The notes beneath the pieces were generated by a model. That model saw nothing but the letters and a program-made list of their open reading frames with translations, ran no database searches and was not told the DNA's origin. Both the position numbers and the translations under genes were made by a program. Source: Saprospiraceae bacterium (GTDB lineage Bacteria > Bacteroidota > Bacteroidia > Chitinophagales > Saprospiraceae). From it: a DNA stretch of 64,000 nucleotides. This document shows positions 1-9,416 of the stretch, in pieces. Position 1 is the first letter of the stretch, and each line of letters begins with the position of its first letter. The stretch is from assembly GCA_016715985.1 (NCBI GenBank), contig JADJXD010000001.1, positions 1,364,001-1,428,000 on the forward strand, in the 5' to 3' direction.

Positions 1-630
1 GACGATAGGATCATTCAACACATTATTAAAACCATAACTATATCTAACATCACTGAATATCTTACCGCTATTACCCACAGTCAATTCTCCTCCAATGCCT
101 GCATGCCCTGTAAACTCCAACCTGTTGTAAGTATCTGAACTCAGATCAAGTTCTACTCTTGGCAGTCTTATATCCACAATAACTGTTGCAAAAGGTTGGA
201 TGTGACCACTTGTAGCATATCCTAAGCCAGGTCCGGCAATCGCATACAACCCCGCTTTTTCATTTCCATATCTATATTTTAACAATAGTGGCATTTCAAT
301 ATAGTTGAGTCTCGTATTTACTCTTCCTCCCAATGGAATTGGAATACCAATAATTTCGGTACTCATGCTTTCTCTGATTGAAAAACCTTTCTGAACTAAG
401 TTCAACTCCGGTCTGAAAGAGAAACTCCCTTCAATCGGTATTTCCGCCACTATGCCAAAAGTATATCCTGTATTTGTGTGCGCTTCCGGAGTAACAGAAG
501 GGATAAAACCGGATATTTCAGTGTCAGCAACATTAACACCTGCTTTTACTCCGATGGTTACCTGCGCATTTATATTTAAAGTAAGCAACATAATCACTGC
601 AATGTTGAAGAAAGTTTTAATGGTTCTCAT
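1..630 (-). CDS. Outer-membrane beta-barrel protein (porin family), C-terminus beyond window
   Basis: The reading frame is open from an ATG at 630 down to base 1, so at least 210 codons are present and the stop lies outside the window. Residues 1-20 form a signal peptide ending NINAQ. The mature part starts VTIGVKAGVN and alternates hydrophobic and polar residues, with FRPELNLVQKGFS and LNYIEMPLLLKY strands. That pattern is typical of the eight-stranded barrels of the Bacteroidota porin/PorT-like family (OMP_b-brl_2). A role in the outer membrane is inferred from the fold; substrate or partner is unknown. It is divergent from the next barrel gene at 874, with which it shares the overall pattern but not close sequence identity. 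Confidence 0.8.
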   Translation of the reverse strand, partial: MRTIKTFFNIAVIMLLTLNINAQVTIGVKAGVNVADTEISGFIPSVTPEAHTNTGYTFGIVAEIPIEGSFSFRPELNLVQKGFSIRESMSTEIIGIPIPLGGRVNTRLNYIEMPLLLKYRYGNEKAGLYAIAGPGLGYATSGHIQPFATVIVDIRLPRVELDLSSDTYNRLEFTGHAGIGGELTVGNSGKIFSDVRYSYGFNNVLNDPIV

Positions 631-873
631 AACTTTTGAATTTTATTTGATTAAAGAATATAGTAATATTTCACAGACGATGCAATAGTAGGCTTTAATG
701 TTAATTTCATCATAAAAAATGTGATTAAAAAAGTAAAATTAAATCATAAAAGTAAAATTGGTTAATTCTAAAAATAATGTAAAAATCAATCAAAATTGTG
801 TAATGGTTTTTATTCTGTGGTGCAGACCTTTGTGGATTCAATTATTATTAATCACCTTTAAATTTAAAATTCA

Positions 874-1482
874 ATGTTAAAATTTTTTATTTCTGCAATT
901 TTATTGCTCAGTCTTTTTGTCGCTAATATTCAGGCTCAATCACTATCCATTGGTCCGGTAGTCGGTGCAAATTTTTCGACGGTCTCCAATGTTCCTGAGA
1001 ATAAAACCATTACTGGTCTTGCGATCGGTGGATTTCTCAATTACAGTGTGAACGAACATGTGGGTATAAACGCTAAAGTATTGTTTTCTCAATTAGGAAC
1101 AGCCTTGGAAAATTCTGAATTTACAAATCGTTTGAATTACATCCAGATTCCCTTGACAGGTGTTTACTTTTTTGGAAGTGCAGGTGACAGGTTCAGACCT
1201 AAAGTCTTTGCAGGCCCTTATTTAGGCTTTCTGATGAGTGCCAAGGACAATAATGGTAATGAACTATTAAACACGGATGGATCAGATTTCTTCAAAAAAA
1301 TAGATTTTGGTGGAATTATCGGAGTAGGTTTTAACTATCTTTTGAAATCACGTACATGGTTAAATGTGGATGCTGGATATTCAGGAAGTTTTGCAAGCAT
1401 TTCAGAATTTGGCACAGCTGATTACAAGAATACTAACATTGGTATTTCTGTAGGTGTCAGCTTTCCAATAGGAACTGAATAA
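874..1482 (+). CDS. Outer-membrane beta-barrel protein (porin family)
   Basis: A 202-residue secreted protein. Residues 1-21 are a signal peptide ending ANIQAQ. The mature protein begins LSIGPVVGANFSTV and has regularly spaced amphipathic strands, including IQIPLTGVYFF and a closing strand NIGISVGVSFPIG, as expected for a small eight-stranded outer-membrane barrel of the same broad family as the partial gene at the left edge. The ATG at 874 gives a complete signal peptide with no upstream alternative. It stands alone: the next gene rightward is parC, 666 bp away across a repeat-filled spacer. No ligand can be read from the sequence. Confidence 0.8.
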   Translation: MLKFFISAILLLSLFVANIQAQSLSIGPVVGANFSTVSNVPENKTITGLAIGGFLNYSVNEHVGINAKVLFSQLGTALENSEFTNRLNYIQIPLTGVYFFGSAGDRFRPKVFAGPYLGFLMSAKDNNGNELLNTDGSDFFKKIDFGGIIGVGFNYLLKSRTWLNVDAGYSGSFASISEFGTADYKNTNIGISVGVSFPIGTE

Positions 1483-1558
1483 TTATTTAGAATTGCATTT
1501 TTAAGAAATGGGAACTACCGCTAATTTAAAAAAGGTTAAATTTCGGTAATTTCAGCGC

Positions 1559-1965
1559 AGGTCGTCCCTTTATGGATAAGGGTAATGAGTAGAAAATTCT
1601 TCCTTTCTTTACCCCCACCCTAAAGGGGAGCTCTTTACGCATTCGCAGCACAAGGGCATAAAATTAAATATTTGGTACATTTATTAAGTGGGTATATTAC
1701 TTAAACCGGACTTAAAAGTAATTTCGATTTAAGTATAGTTGTTTACCCACTTTTTTTTTCTTTCTTTATACAACTACAAAGAAACTCAATAACATGTAAG
1801 ATAATACTCTACTCCTGCTGCTTATGTGTGTAAAACTTATTGCACTGCCTTTAAAATTTAAATTCAATTAAAATATAACAATTTTGCATCCCGCAACTCC
1901 TGCCCACTGAGGCGGGCATGCCTGCCTATGGAGTCAGGCATGCTCTTACCTTAAAGGGACGACCT
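1559..1965. repeat. Composite intergenic repeat bounded by a 14-bp perfect inverted repeat
   Basis: AGGTCGTCCCTTTA at 1559-1572 is the exact reverse complement of TAAAGGGACGACCT at 1952-1965. Between them lie a CCCC...AAAGGGG module (1607-1630) and a GC-rich palindromic segment (1898-1950). The same modules recur at 21858-21891, 48343-48433 and 53127-53233, so this is one member of a dispersed family. It fills most of the 666-bp gap between the barrel gene and parC. Confidence 0.65.
1681..1759 (+). terminator. Structured segment ending in a T-run; possible terminator or small RNA end
   Basis: AAGTGGGTA (1686-1694) pairs perfectly with TACCCACTT (1744-1752), and TTACTT/AAGTAA can pair inside the loop. 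The outer stem is followed directly by a run of nine T. No gene lies directly upstream on this strand apart from the barrel gene ending at 1482, so this could end its transcript or a separate RNA. The loop is long (49 nt), so the call is tentative. Confidence 0.35.
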
Positions 1966-2111
1966 TTACAAATTAAAACTTTTTACAATAAAATGTGCAA
2001 TCTGTTATACCCACTGTGCTTATTATTTTCCAAAAAAATATTAACAAACATCTCGATGAGAATCGAAATTTAATCATCTGATTAATATATCATTTTTTTC
2101 TAATATTTCAT

Positions 2112-2119
2112 TACCTTTG
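2112..2119 (+). promoter_or_regulatory. Candidate -7 box for parC
   Basis: TACCTTTG matches the Bacteroidota -7 consensus TAnnTTTG exactly and lies 29 bp before the parC ATG. No TTG is present at the expected -33 position, so the match is partial. Confidence 0.4.
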
Positions 2120-2148
2120 CTGATTAATTTTATTTTGCTGAGCAAACT

Positions 2149-4866
2149 ATGAGTGATCAATTCGAACATCCTAATAATCCATCTGACACCAATTCCAATG
2201 GCGACCTGGTCACATTAGGAGGTATGTACAAAGATTATTTCCTGGATTATGCATCTTACGTAATTCTGGAACGTGCAGTCCCGCATATCAATGATGGTCT
2301 GAAGCCGGTTCAACGGCGTATTCTGCATGCGATGAAGGAAATGGATGATGGCCGATATAATAAGGTAGCAAATATAATTGGTCAGACTATGCAGTATCAC
2401 CCACATGGGGATGCAGCCATAGGAGACGCATTGGTCAATCTGGGTCAAAAGGACCTACTTATAGATTGTCAGGGAAACTGGGGAGATGTACGTACGGGAG
2501 ATTCTGCAGCTGCTCCAAGATATATTGAAGCCAGACTAACAAAATTCGCACTTGAAGTGCTTTTCAATCCCCAGACAACAGATTGGCAACTAACTTACGA
2601 TGGTAGAAAAAAAGAACCGATTACCCTACCTGTTAAATTTCCATTGGTGCTTTCTCAAGGTGTGGAAGGAATTGCTGTTGGACTTTCAACCAAAATTCTC
2701 CCGCATAATTTCATTGAACTCATCAAAGCATCCATCAAAATACTGGAAGGTAAAAAAGTAAAAATTTATCCTGATTTTCAGTTGGGTGGTATGATAGATG
2801 TCGCGGAGTATCAGGATGGAAAACGAGGAGGGCGTGTAAAAATAAGAGCTAAAATTAAACAACTTGATAAAAGCACTTTAGCAATTACGGAGTTACCTTT
2901 TGGTGTCAACACCAATACATTGATTGAATCTATTTTAAAAGCCAATGAAAAAGGTCAGATTAAAATCAAAAAAGTTACAGACAATACTGCCAAAGATGTA
3001 GAGATACAATTAGAACTTATACCGGGTATTTCACCGGATGTCACAATGGATGCCCTTTACGCTTTTACAGATTGCGAAGTTGCTTACTCTCCGAATGCAT
3101 GCGTTATTGTTGATAATAAACCAATGTTTCTTTCTGTATTGGAAATACTGGAAATTTCCACTTTTCAGACGAAAGAACTTCTTCGCAAGGAACTGGAAAT
3201 CAAAAAAGCTGAACTTGAAGAAAAATGGCATTCAGCCAGTCTCGAAAAAATATTTATCGAAAACAGGATATATCGGGATATAGAAGAATGTGAAAGCTGG
3301 GCAGAAGTATTGACCACTATAGCAATCGGGCTTAAAAAGTATGTTGCGACACCCTCTGATCCGCTCACACCCGGCGATAACAGATTGATGATGCTAAGAG
3401 ATATTTCTGAAGATGATATCATCAGACTGACAGAAATCAAGATAAAACGTATTTCTAAATACAATACTTTTAAGGCAGATGAGATGATGGCAAATCTTCT
3501 CGCAGATCTGGAACAGGTAAAATTTGATCTCGAGCATCTTACAGACTTTGCTATCAAATATTTTGAAAAATTGCTGGAAAAATACGGTAAAGGACGGGAG
3601 AGAAAAACAGAAATAACCAATTTTGAAATCATTGAAATAAAAGAAGTCGTAGCCAATAATGCCAAACTTTATGTGGACAGAAAAGAAGGCTTTATCGGCA
3701 TGGGGCTTAAAAAGGAAGAATTTGTAAGTGATTGTTCGGATATTGCCGACATTATCGCATTTACCAGAGACGGAAAATTTAAGGTAGTCCGAATATCAGA
3801 CAAGGTTTTTGTCGGTAAAGATATCATACATACGGCTGTATGGCTAAAATCTGATGATCGGACGACTTATAATCTGATTTATCTGGATAGTACTTCCGGA
3901 AAAGCATATGCTAAAAGATTTAATGTCACTGCTATAACCCGCGATAAAGAATATGATTTAACACAAGGTAATAAAGGTTCTAAAATTCTTTATTTCACAA
4001 GTAATCCTAATGGCGAATCAGAAATCGTAAACATACAACTGTCACAATCATCATCTGCAAAAAAGAAGATGTTTGATTTCGATTTTGCAGATCTGGCTAT
4101 CAAAGGACGTTCATCACAAGGCAATGTTGTCACAAAGTATCCGGTACGAAAAATCACCCAGGTTTCAGTGGGTAAATCTTCTTTAGGAGCCATGCAGATC
4201 TGGATGGATGAAGTGAGCGGCAAATTAAATCAGGATGAACGTGGTAAATATCTCGGAGCTTTTGATACCGGCAGCAGACTTTTGTCCATTTATAAAGATG
4301 GTACTTATGAGGTAAACGAATTGGATCTTAATAAAAAATATGATGTCAACAACATTATAGAAATAGGTAACTTCTCAGACGATACCATAATCAGTGCAGT
4401 TTATTATGAAGGCGAGAAAGGTCAGACGATGGTTAAAAGATTTAAAATAGATACTTCCACTTTAGACCAAAAATTCAGTTTCATTACGGACCACCAGGCT
4501 TCTAAAGTTTATTTTGCAAGCATGGCCAATGAACCACTCGTCAGATATAGCTATAAGATAGGTAATAGTAAAGAAGAAAAAGAAATTAATCTACAGCAAT
4601 TCATTGAGGTAAAAGGATGGAAAGCGATGGGTAATAAGCTTACTGAGTATAAACTCTTAAAAGTTGAAAAAATTATAACAGAAGGTATTACTGAACTTCC
4701 GGATAATCAATCTTCTAAAATGCGAAATACTACTGAAGAATCTGATGATGCGGATAAAACTTCAGAAACACCTGAATCCACCATTCCAAATCCAAAATCA
4801 GACAATCAATCAAATGCCGACAAGCCCTTAAAACCAGGGGATACTATTGAATTTGATTTCAACTAA
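2149..4866 (+). CDS. parC: DNA topoisomerase IV subunit A
   Basis: This 905-residue protein is the DNA-breaking subunit of topoisomerase IV, which decatenates daughter chromosomes as a tetramer with ParE. The N-terminal winged-helix breakage-reunion domain spans roughly residues 20-480. It contains LKPVQRRILHAM, the YHPHGD motif (83-88) and catalytic Tyr125 in AAPRYIEARL. The C-terminal half (about 500-820) has GyrA/ParC pinwheel-like repeats, followed by an acidic Ser/Asp/Pro tail. In the quinolone-contact helix, Ala89 stands where E. coli GyrA has Ser83, while Asp93 matches Asp87. ParC rather than GyrA is preferred because of the Bacteroidota-type PRYIEARL active site and the divergent C-terminal domain without a clear GyrA box. 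parE is not in the window. Confidence 0.92.
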   Translation: MSDQFEHPNNPSDTNSNGDLVTLGGMYKDYFLDYASYVILERAVPHINDGLKPVQRRILHAMKEMDDGRYNKVANIIGQTMQYHPHGDAAIGDALVNLGQKDLLIDCQGNWGDVRTGDSAAAPRYIEARLTKFALEVLFNPQTTDWQLTYDGRKKEPITLPVKFPLVLSQGVEGIAVGLSTKILPHNFIELIKASIKILEGKKVKIYPDFQLGGMIDVAEYQDGKRGGRVKIRAKIKQLDKSTLAITELPFGVNTNTLIESILKANEKGQIKIKKVTDNTAKDVEIQLELIPGISPDVTMDALYAFTDCEVAYSPNACVIVDNKPMFLSVLEILEISTFQTKELLRKELEIKKAELEEKWHSASLEKIFIENRIYRDIEECESWAEVLTTIAIGLKKYVATPSDPLTPGDNRLMMLRDISEDDIIRLTEIKIKRISKYNTFKADEMMANLLADLEQVKFDLEHLTDFAIKYFEKLLEKYGKGRERKTEITNFEIIEIKEVVANNAKLYVDRKEGFIGMGLKKEEFVSDCSDIADIIAFTRDGKFKVVRISDKVFVGKDIIHTAVWLKSDDRTTYNLIYLDSTSGKAYAKRFNVTAITRDKEYDLTQGNKGSKILYFTSNPNGESEIVNIQLSQSSSAKKKMFDFDFADLAIKGRSSQGNVVTKYPVRKITQVSVGKSSLGAMQIWMDEVSGKLNQDERGKYLGAFDTGSRLLSIYKDGTYEVNELDLNKKYDVNNIIEIGNFSDDTIISAVYYEGEKGQTMVKRFKIDTSTLDQKFSFITDHQASKVYFASMANEPLVRYSYKIGNSKEEKEINLQQFIEVKGWKAMGNKLTEYKLLKVEKIITEGITELPDNQSSKMRNTTEESDDADKTSETPESTIPNPKSDNQSNADKPLKPGDTIEFDFN

Positions 4867-4892
4867 GGTTTCTATATATTTAATGGAGTATT

Positions 4893-5137
4893 TAATTAGG
4901 GTCTGCTGAAATACACAAAAATAATTGATTATCAGATAAATATATTAAATTTTTCAAAAATAGGTGCATGAATATAAGATGATTGTCTTCAAACCCCTTG
5001 CACTTGGTTTAAATTATTTTTGTAAGTCAGCTGCACTCAATCTACTTCACCTTCTTCGCCTTGAAGTATTAATATACGTCTGCGGCTTGAAGTCTCGTAT
5101 TTTAAGCACATCTGACTTTTTCAGCGGACCCTAATTA
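4893..5137. mobile_element. MITE-like element, about 240 bp, no transposase
   Basis: The ends are 18-bp inverted repeats: 4893-4910 (TAATTAGGGTCTGCTGAA) and 5120-5137, matching at 17 of 18 positions when reverse-complemented. If the flanking AATT (4894-4897 and 5133-5136) is read as a 4-bp target duplication, the terminal repeat proper is AGGGTCTGCTGAA. Ends of this GGGTCTGCTGAAA type are common on DDE insertion sequences of Bacteroidota. The interior contains no reading frame of note. It occupies most of the 382-bp gap between parC and the ompA-like gene. Confidence 0.6.
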
Positions 5138-5181
5138 TAAAAAGATATTCCAAATAGGATAAAGTATCGAATAGGACTTAA

Positions 5182-5225
5182 TATAAAAAAAAAAGGGGGT
5201 ACTGCAATCGCAATAACCCCTTTTT
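5182..5225 (-). terminator. Rho-independent terminator of the OmpA-family gene
   Basis: AAAAAGGGG (5190-5198) pairs with CCCCTTTTT (5217-5225). Read on the minus strand, the stem is followed by an uninterrupted T-run of about ten. It lies 24 bp beyond the stop codon at 5249. Confidence 0.75.
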
Positions 5226-5248
5226 ATATTTTACAATAATACTATTTA

Positions 5249-6988
5249 TTAGTATCCTGAATTTTTATCTCCTCTCACTTTGGAAGTTCCTGTAGATTTC
5301 ACACCAGTACCTGTTGTACTTGTACCTTCAGGTCTTGCCATTTCTTTGTCATCCGGAGCACAAACTCTGAATTCAACTCTTCTGTTCATATAGTGCTCTT
5401 TATCAGATCTTGATTTAGGTGCAAGCGGGGATTCTTCTCCACCATACATAATTTTAAATCTGCTTCTGTCTAAACCATATGTACTTACCAAATAGTTAAC
5501 AGCCGCCTCAGCTCTATTGTAAGATAGAGCCTGATTGTAAGCGTTTGAACTTCTGATATCTGTATGTCCATCCACTGTTACACAAACATCAGGACACATT
5601 TTCATGACGTTTGCTACATGGTGAAGATGACCATAAAATTCCGGCTTGATGGTATGTTTATCTAAATCAAAGTGGATCATAGGTAAAAACCATTTACCAC
5701 AATCTGTTTTCTTTGCTGCAAGCTTCATATCTATGGATTTATTTACTTCATCCATAGTAATACAACATTTTACATCCGCAACGCCATCTGAATTAACAGG
5801 ATATCCGGGTGGTGAATAAGGTTCTTTATCTTTATAATCTGCTATACCATCACCATCACTATCTAATGCTATACCTCGAGTATCAACCGGTGCTCCTGCA
5901 GGAGTATCAGGTTCCTGATCCAACATATCGATAACACCGTCACCGTCACTGTCAGTAAGGTCAAGAATTGGCCTTTGTTTCAATTCTGCGATATCATTCA
6001 TTTGAGCACTTATTGGGTTTAACCAATACAAAGGTTCAGTTACCTTATCAAAACTACCCAGATTAATTCCTAATCGCAGGTTTGTATAATGTCCGATATC
6101 ATTATTATTTGTCTGATCTGCTTCTGTCCTGAAACGTATACCATCCAATGCGTCATTGTCAGATAACATAACCTGATGTTCTATACCCAAATTTACCCTT
6201 TTGCTCAATTTTCTTGAAATACCCATAGATGCAGTAAATACTGCATGCACATTTGTTTCGTCACCCAGTCTGAAAATTCCGGCTTTTTTCCATCCGGCAG
6301 TTTCATAATCACCATCATATCTATCTTTGATATTATTAACTATCGTTTTTCTGCCGGCTCTTGTATCAAAATCTCCTGTTAAAGAACTCAATCCTGCGTA
6401 AGGTTGATTATCAGCACCTAAAAGATCCAGATTTGCTTTATGTGAACTTAACCCAACTCCAATGGCAGTATACCAGTTCCACTTATTTCTCTCTTTGTGA
6501 AACAATAAATTTCCGATATTTAACACACCTTGTAATGCAAGATAACCGTATTGTGTTTTGTAGGCAGGAAACCATCCATCCTGATTTTCATATGGATCAA
6601 AAACATTTTCAACTAACCCACCACCTCTTGATCTGTGAGACCAAAGCTGTGGATCAATACCTTTAGTAACACCATACATAAAATCTGCTCTGACAGAAAA
6701 TACATAATGAATGGATTTTCTCAAATGCAGTCCAAATCCATATCCCGCTGGAAATAATCTATCCACGTCTCCATCAATCATGTAATGACCTAAATGAACT
6801 CCTAACTCCCACGCATTTTTGGGCTTTGCGGAATATTCTGCCTTCCCCATTCTCCAGTTTTTATTCTGTTCCGGATCAACGGTCATTTCGTCTGTTATCA
6901 CAGCTTTTGTAAAAGCATCGTCCTGCGCATTTATAAATGTCACTAAAAACAATGCTGAAAAAAGTAGGTAATTAATTCTTTTTGTCAT
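5249..6988 (-). CDS. OmpA-family outer-membrane protein with thrombospondin type 3 repeats
   Basis: A 579-residue protein with a signal peptide (1-21, ending FINAQ). Residues about 50-340 form a beta-barrel-like region. Two thrombospondin type 3 calcium-binding segments (DSDGDGVID and DSDGDGIAD, about 343-400) follow. The OmpA C-terminal peptidoglycan-binding domain lies at about 430-545, with the VDGHTDIRSSNAYNQ signature, NRAEAAVNYL and the closing RRVEFRV. The family anchors the outer membrane to peptidoglycan. The final 30 residues are low-complexity Thr/Gly/Ser. The ATG at 6988 gives a full signal peptide, and a -7 box lies 33 bp upstream. It is a single-gene unit with its own promoter and terminator. 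Confidence 0.9.
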   Translation of the reverse strand: MTKRINYLLFSALFLVTFINAQDDAFTKAVITDEMTVDPEQNKNWRMGKAEYSAKPKNAWELGVHLGHYMIDGDVDRLFPAGYGFGLHLRKSIHYVFSVRADFMYGVTKGIDPQLWSHRSRGGGLVENVFDPYENQDGWFPAYKTQYGYLALQGVLNIGNLLFHKERNKWNWYTAIGVGLSSHKANLDLLGADNQPYAGLSSLTGDFDTRAGRKTIVNNIKDRYDGDYETAGWKKAGIFRLGDETNVHAVFTASMGISRKLSKRVNLGIEHQVMLSDNDALDGIRFRTEADQTNNNDIGHYTNLRLGINLGSFDKVTEPLYWLNPISAQMNDIAELKQRPILDLTDSDGDGVIDMLDQEPDTPAGAPVDTRGIALDSDGDGIADYKDKEPYSPPGYPVNSDGVADVKCCITMDEVNKSIDMKLAAKKTDCGKWFLPMIHFDLDKHTIKPEFYGHLHHVANVMKMCPDVCVTVDGHTDIRSSNAYNQALSYNRAEAAVNYLVSTYGLDRSRFKIMYGGEESPLAPKSRSDKEHYMNRRVEFRVCAPDDKEMARPEGTSTTGTGVKSTGTSKVRGDKNSGY

Positions 6989-7582
6989 AGGAAACTATTT
7001 ACTGATTTTGATATAAGGCACAAATATAAACTTTTTTGTTAACGGTTGTTGCAAATTTTACAGTTTTTAAAAATATTGTGTTAATAAATTTGATAACTGG
7101 TATTGTGCATTAAAGACGTAAAATATATCTCTTAACACACCTCCCGGTAAAAATTTAGAAAATTAAATCTAAAACAATAAATTTAAACCTGTATAAATTC
7201 TGATATTTTTTTAAATATCAATAATTACGCCAAATATTTTTGTAATTAATTAAAATCAAAATTATGGATGTAAAATTTGCCCAAATGTAGATGATTTATT
7301 ACTCATATTGTATATTATACTTAAAATCGGATTACTACATATTAACACTAATTATCATATCTGAAATGAAAAAATTCTGAAATTCCACCCGAAAAAATTT
7401 CACTATTATTTATAAAATTAAAATCGGATGGCTAAAATACTTTTTATTTTAATCATTTTTTAAGGACTTCAAAACAAAAAAACTGAATTAAGTGCTTTGA
7501 TCACAATTATGTTTATTTTTGAGATTAAAATTTGATGGCTGAATTCATGTCTTATTTCTTGACTTTTGATGTCTTTTGAAAA
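6989..7582. other. AT-rich divergent intergenic region
   Basis: 594 bp between two divergent genes. It holds the promoter of the OmpA-family gene at its left end and a possible -7 box TATTTTTG at 7514-7521 for the TRAP operon, although the nearest TTG (7497-7499) is too close. I see no gene, repeat or stable hairpin elsewhere in it. Confidence 0.5.
7021..7054 (-). promoter_or_regulatory. Candidate promoter of the OmpA-family gene
   Basis: On the minus strand TTG (7054-7052) is followed after 23 bp by TATATTTG (7028-7021), an exact TAnnTTTG -7 box. The spacer is slightly longer than the usual 19-21 bp. The leader would be about 30 nt. Confidence 0.45.
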
Positions 7583-8077
7583 ATGAATTTGATTGAACTT
7601 AATACAAAATTAATATCCTTTACAGGTAAACTTAGTGCCTGGTTAAATCCGTTGCTTGTCATAATCATCTGTATAGACGTAATTTTAAGATATATTTTTA
7701 ATATTTCATCCAATTGGGTTATAGAACTGGAGTGGCATTTATTCGGTCTGATATTTTTATGGGGCAGTGCTTATGCATTACAATTAGACAAACACGTGCG
7801 GGTAGATCTTTTTTATGCTAAAATGTCAGAAAAAAATAAGAATATCATTGATATCCTGGGGAGTATATTGTTTCTGATACCCTGGTGTATTGTGGGTATT
7901 ATTACTTGTTTCAACTATGCGTCCAACTCCTTTTACATTCGTGAAAATTCACCCAACCCTGATGGCTTGCCCGCGTTGTATTTTATTAAATACATGATTG
8001 TGTTTTGTTTTATACTATTGTTGTTGCAGGGAATTGTTACTGCTTTTGAAAAAATCAATAGACTCAAAAAAATCTAA
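7583..8077 (+). CDS. dctQ: TRAP transporter small membrane subunit (DctQ family)
   Basis: A 164-residue inner-membrane protein with four predicted membrane segments (about residues 20-40, 50-68, 90-112 and 128-152). It contains the DctQ-type stretch NWVIELEWHLFGLIFLWGSAYAL and the HVRVDLFY motif after segment 2. It forms the membrane complex of a TRAP transporter with the DctM subunit encoded immediately downstream; the stop TAA overlaps the next ATG by one base (TAATG at 8075-8079), indicating translational coupling. TRAP systems import organic acids with a sodium gradient and normally need a periplasmic DctP binding protein. None is encoded on either side, so the substrate cannot be guessed. 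Confidence 0.88.
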   Translation: MNLIELNTKLISFTGKLSAWLNPLLVIIICIDVILRYIFNISSNWVIELEWHLFGLIFLWGSAYALQLDKHVRVDLFYAKMSEKNKNIIDILGSILFLIPWCIVGIITCFNYASNSFYIRENSPNPDGLPALYFIKYMIVFCFILLLLQGIVTAFEKINRLKKI

Positions 8078-9369
8078 TGGAATATATAGCCCTCATATTA
8101 TTTATATCCATTTTTGCTCTGATCATGTTTGGGTATCCGGTAGCATTTACTTTGGCAGGATTGTCTGTTTTAGTGGGAATAGTTTACGTACCGGATTTTT
8201 TAGACTTCCTTCCTCTTAGAATTATGGGGGTGATTCAAAATTATGTGTTGTTGGCTGTGCCCCTGTTTATTTATATGGGATTAGTGTTGGAAAAATCCGG
8301 CATAGCAGAAGAATTATTAAGATCGATGGCCGTGCTATTTGGTAAAGTAAAGGGAGGATTGGCACTTTCTGTTGTAGCTGTTGGTACTTTACTCGCCGCA
8401 TCGACCGGAATTGTAGGAGCAACTGTCATAACAATGGGTCTCATAAGTTTGCCGGTGATGCTCAAAAAGAATTATGATGTTGGTTTAGCAACAGGCACTA
8501 TTGCTTCAGCAGGTACATTGGGTCAGATTATACCACCTTCTGTCGTGTTAGTATTGCTCGGCAGTGTGCTGAATGTATCCGTCGGTGATTTATTTAAAGC
8601 TGCTTTGATTCCCGGCTTGATATTGGTCGCAGCGTATCTGATTTATATTTATTTATTTGCACGGCTTTATCCCCATAAAGCACCTGCTTTGCCCAAGGAA
8701 GAAATAGATGCTTTTCGCAAAACAGATTTTTACAAAAAAATATTAAAAGCATTTCTTTTCCCTCTCATTCTGATAATTGCTGTGTTGGGAGCAATTATTG
8801 CTGGATTAGCTTCTCCCACTGAAGCAGCTGCTGTTGGTGCTATGGGTGCAATGTTACTCAGTTGGTGGCAGGGAAAATTAAATATGAAACTAATTAAAGA
8901 AGTTGCTTCTGAAACTTCTCATCTGACGAGTATGGTTTTTATGATATTGATAGGAGCGACTACATTTGCCTTGGTTTTCAGAGGATTGGGAGGAGATAAC
9001 GCTGTAGTGGAACTTATTGAACGAAGTAATTTATCCGCAGGGTATTTTCTGGTTCTGGTAATGATCCTTGTATTTGTAGCGGGATTCTTTATTGATTTTA
9101 TAGAAATCGTCTTTATAATTGTTCCTGTCGTGGCACCTATCTTTATAAAAATGGGAATAGATCCTTTATGGGCTGGAATTCTATTGGCTTTAAATCTTCA
9201 GACATCATTTCTGACTCCGCCTTTTGGCTTTGCATTATTTTATCTGAAAGGGGTCGCACCACCAGAAGTAAAAACTACAGATATTTACAGAGGCGTAGTC
9301 CCTTTTCTATTAATCCAATTGTGTGTATTGATTTTAGTCGGACTCTTTCCAAATCTGGCAAAAATTTAG
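8077..9369 (+). CDS. dctM: TRAP transporter large permease subunit (DctM family)
   Basis: This 430-residue protein has about a dozen hydrophobic segments and the full length of the DctM family (usually 420-450). It begins in a segment rich in GYPVAFTLAG, the usual DctM N-terminal signature. Later it has GTLGQIIPPSVVLVLLG and ASPTEAAAVGA, both characteristic of the two pseudo-symmetric halves. It is the sodium-coupled transport channel that receives substrate from a DctP protein and partners DctQ. Its start overlaps the dctQ stop. It ends 47 bp from the convergent DUF5777-like gene, with no clear terminator between them. Confidence 0.92.
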   Translation: MEYIALILFISIFALIMFGYPVAFTLAGLSVLVGIVYVPDFLDFLPLRIMGVIQNYVLLAVPLFIYMGLVLEKSGIAEELLRSMAVLFGKVKGGLALSVVAVGTLLAASTGIVGATVITMGLISLPVMLKKNYDVGLATGTIASAGTLGQIIPPSVVLVLLGSVLNVSVGDLFKAALIPGLILVAAYLIYIYLFARLYPHKAPALPKEEIDAFRKTDFYKKILKAFLFPLILIIAVLGAIIAGLASPTEAAAVGAMGAMLLSWWQGKLNMKLIKEVASETSHLTSMVFMILIGATTFALVFRGLGGDNAVVELIERSNLSAGYFLVLVMILVFVAGFFIDFIEIVFIIVPVVAPIFIKMGIDPLWAGILLALNLQTSFLTPPFGFALFYLKGVAPPEVKTTDIYRGVVPFLLIQLCVLILVGLFPNLAKI

Positions 9370-9416
9370 ATTTTGGCATCTGTTATCCTGCTGCCAACTT
9401 ATTTATATTCGCAGAA

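Noticed and set aside
3165..3665. 166-codon frame antisense to parC
   Set aside because: A shadow of parC with Ser/Leu-rich composition and no motif.
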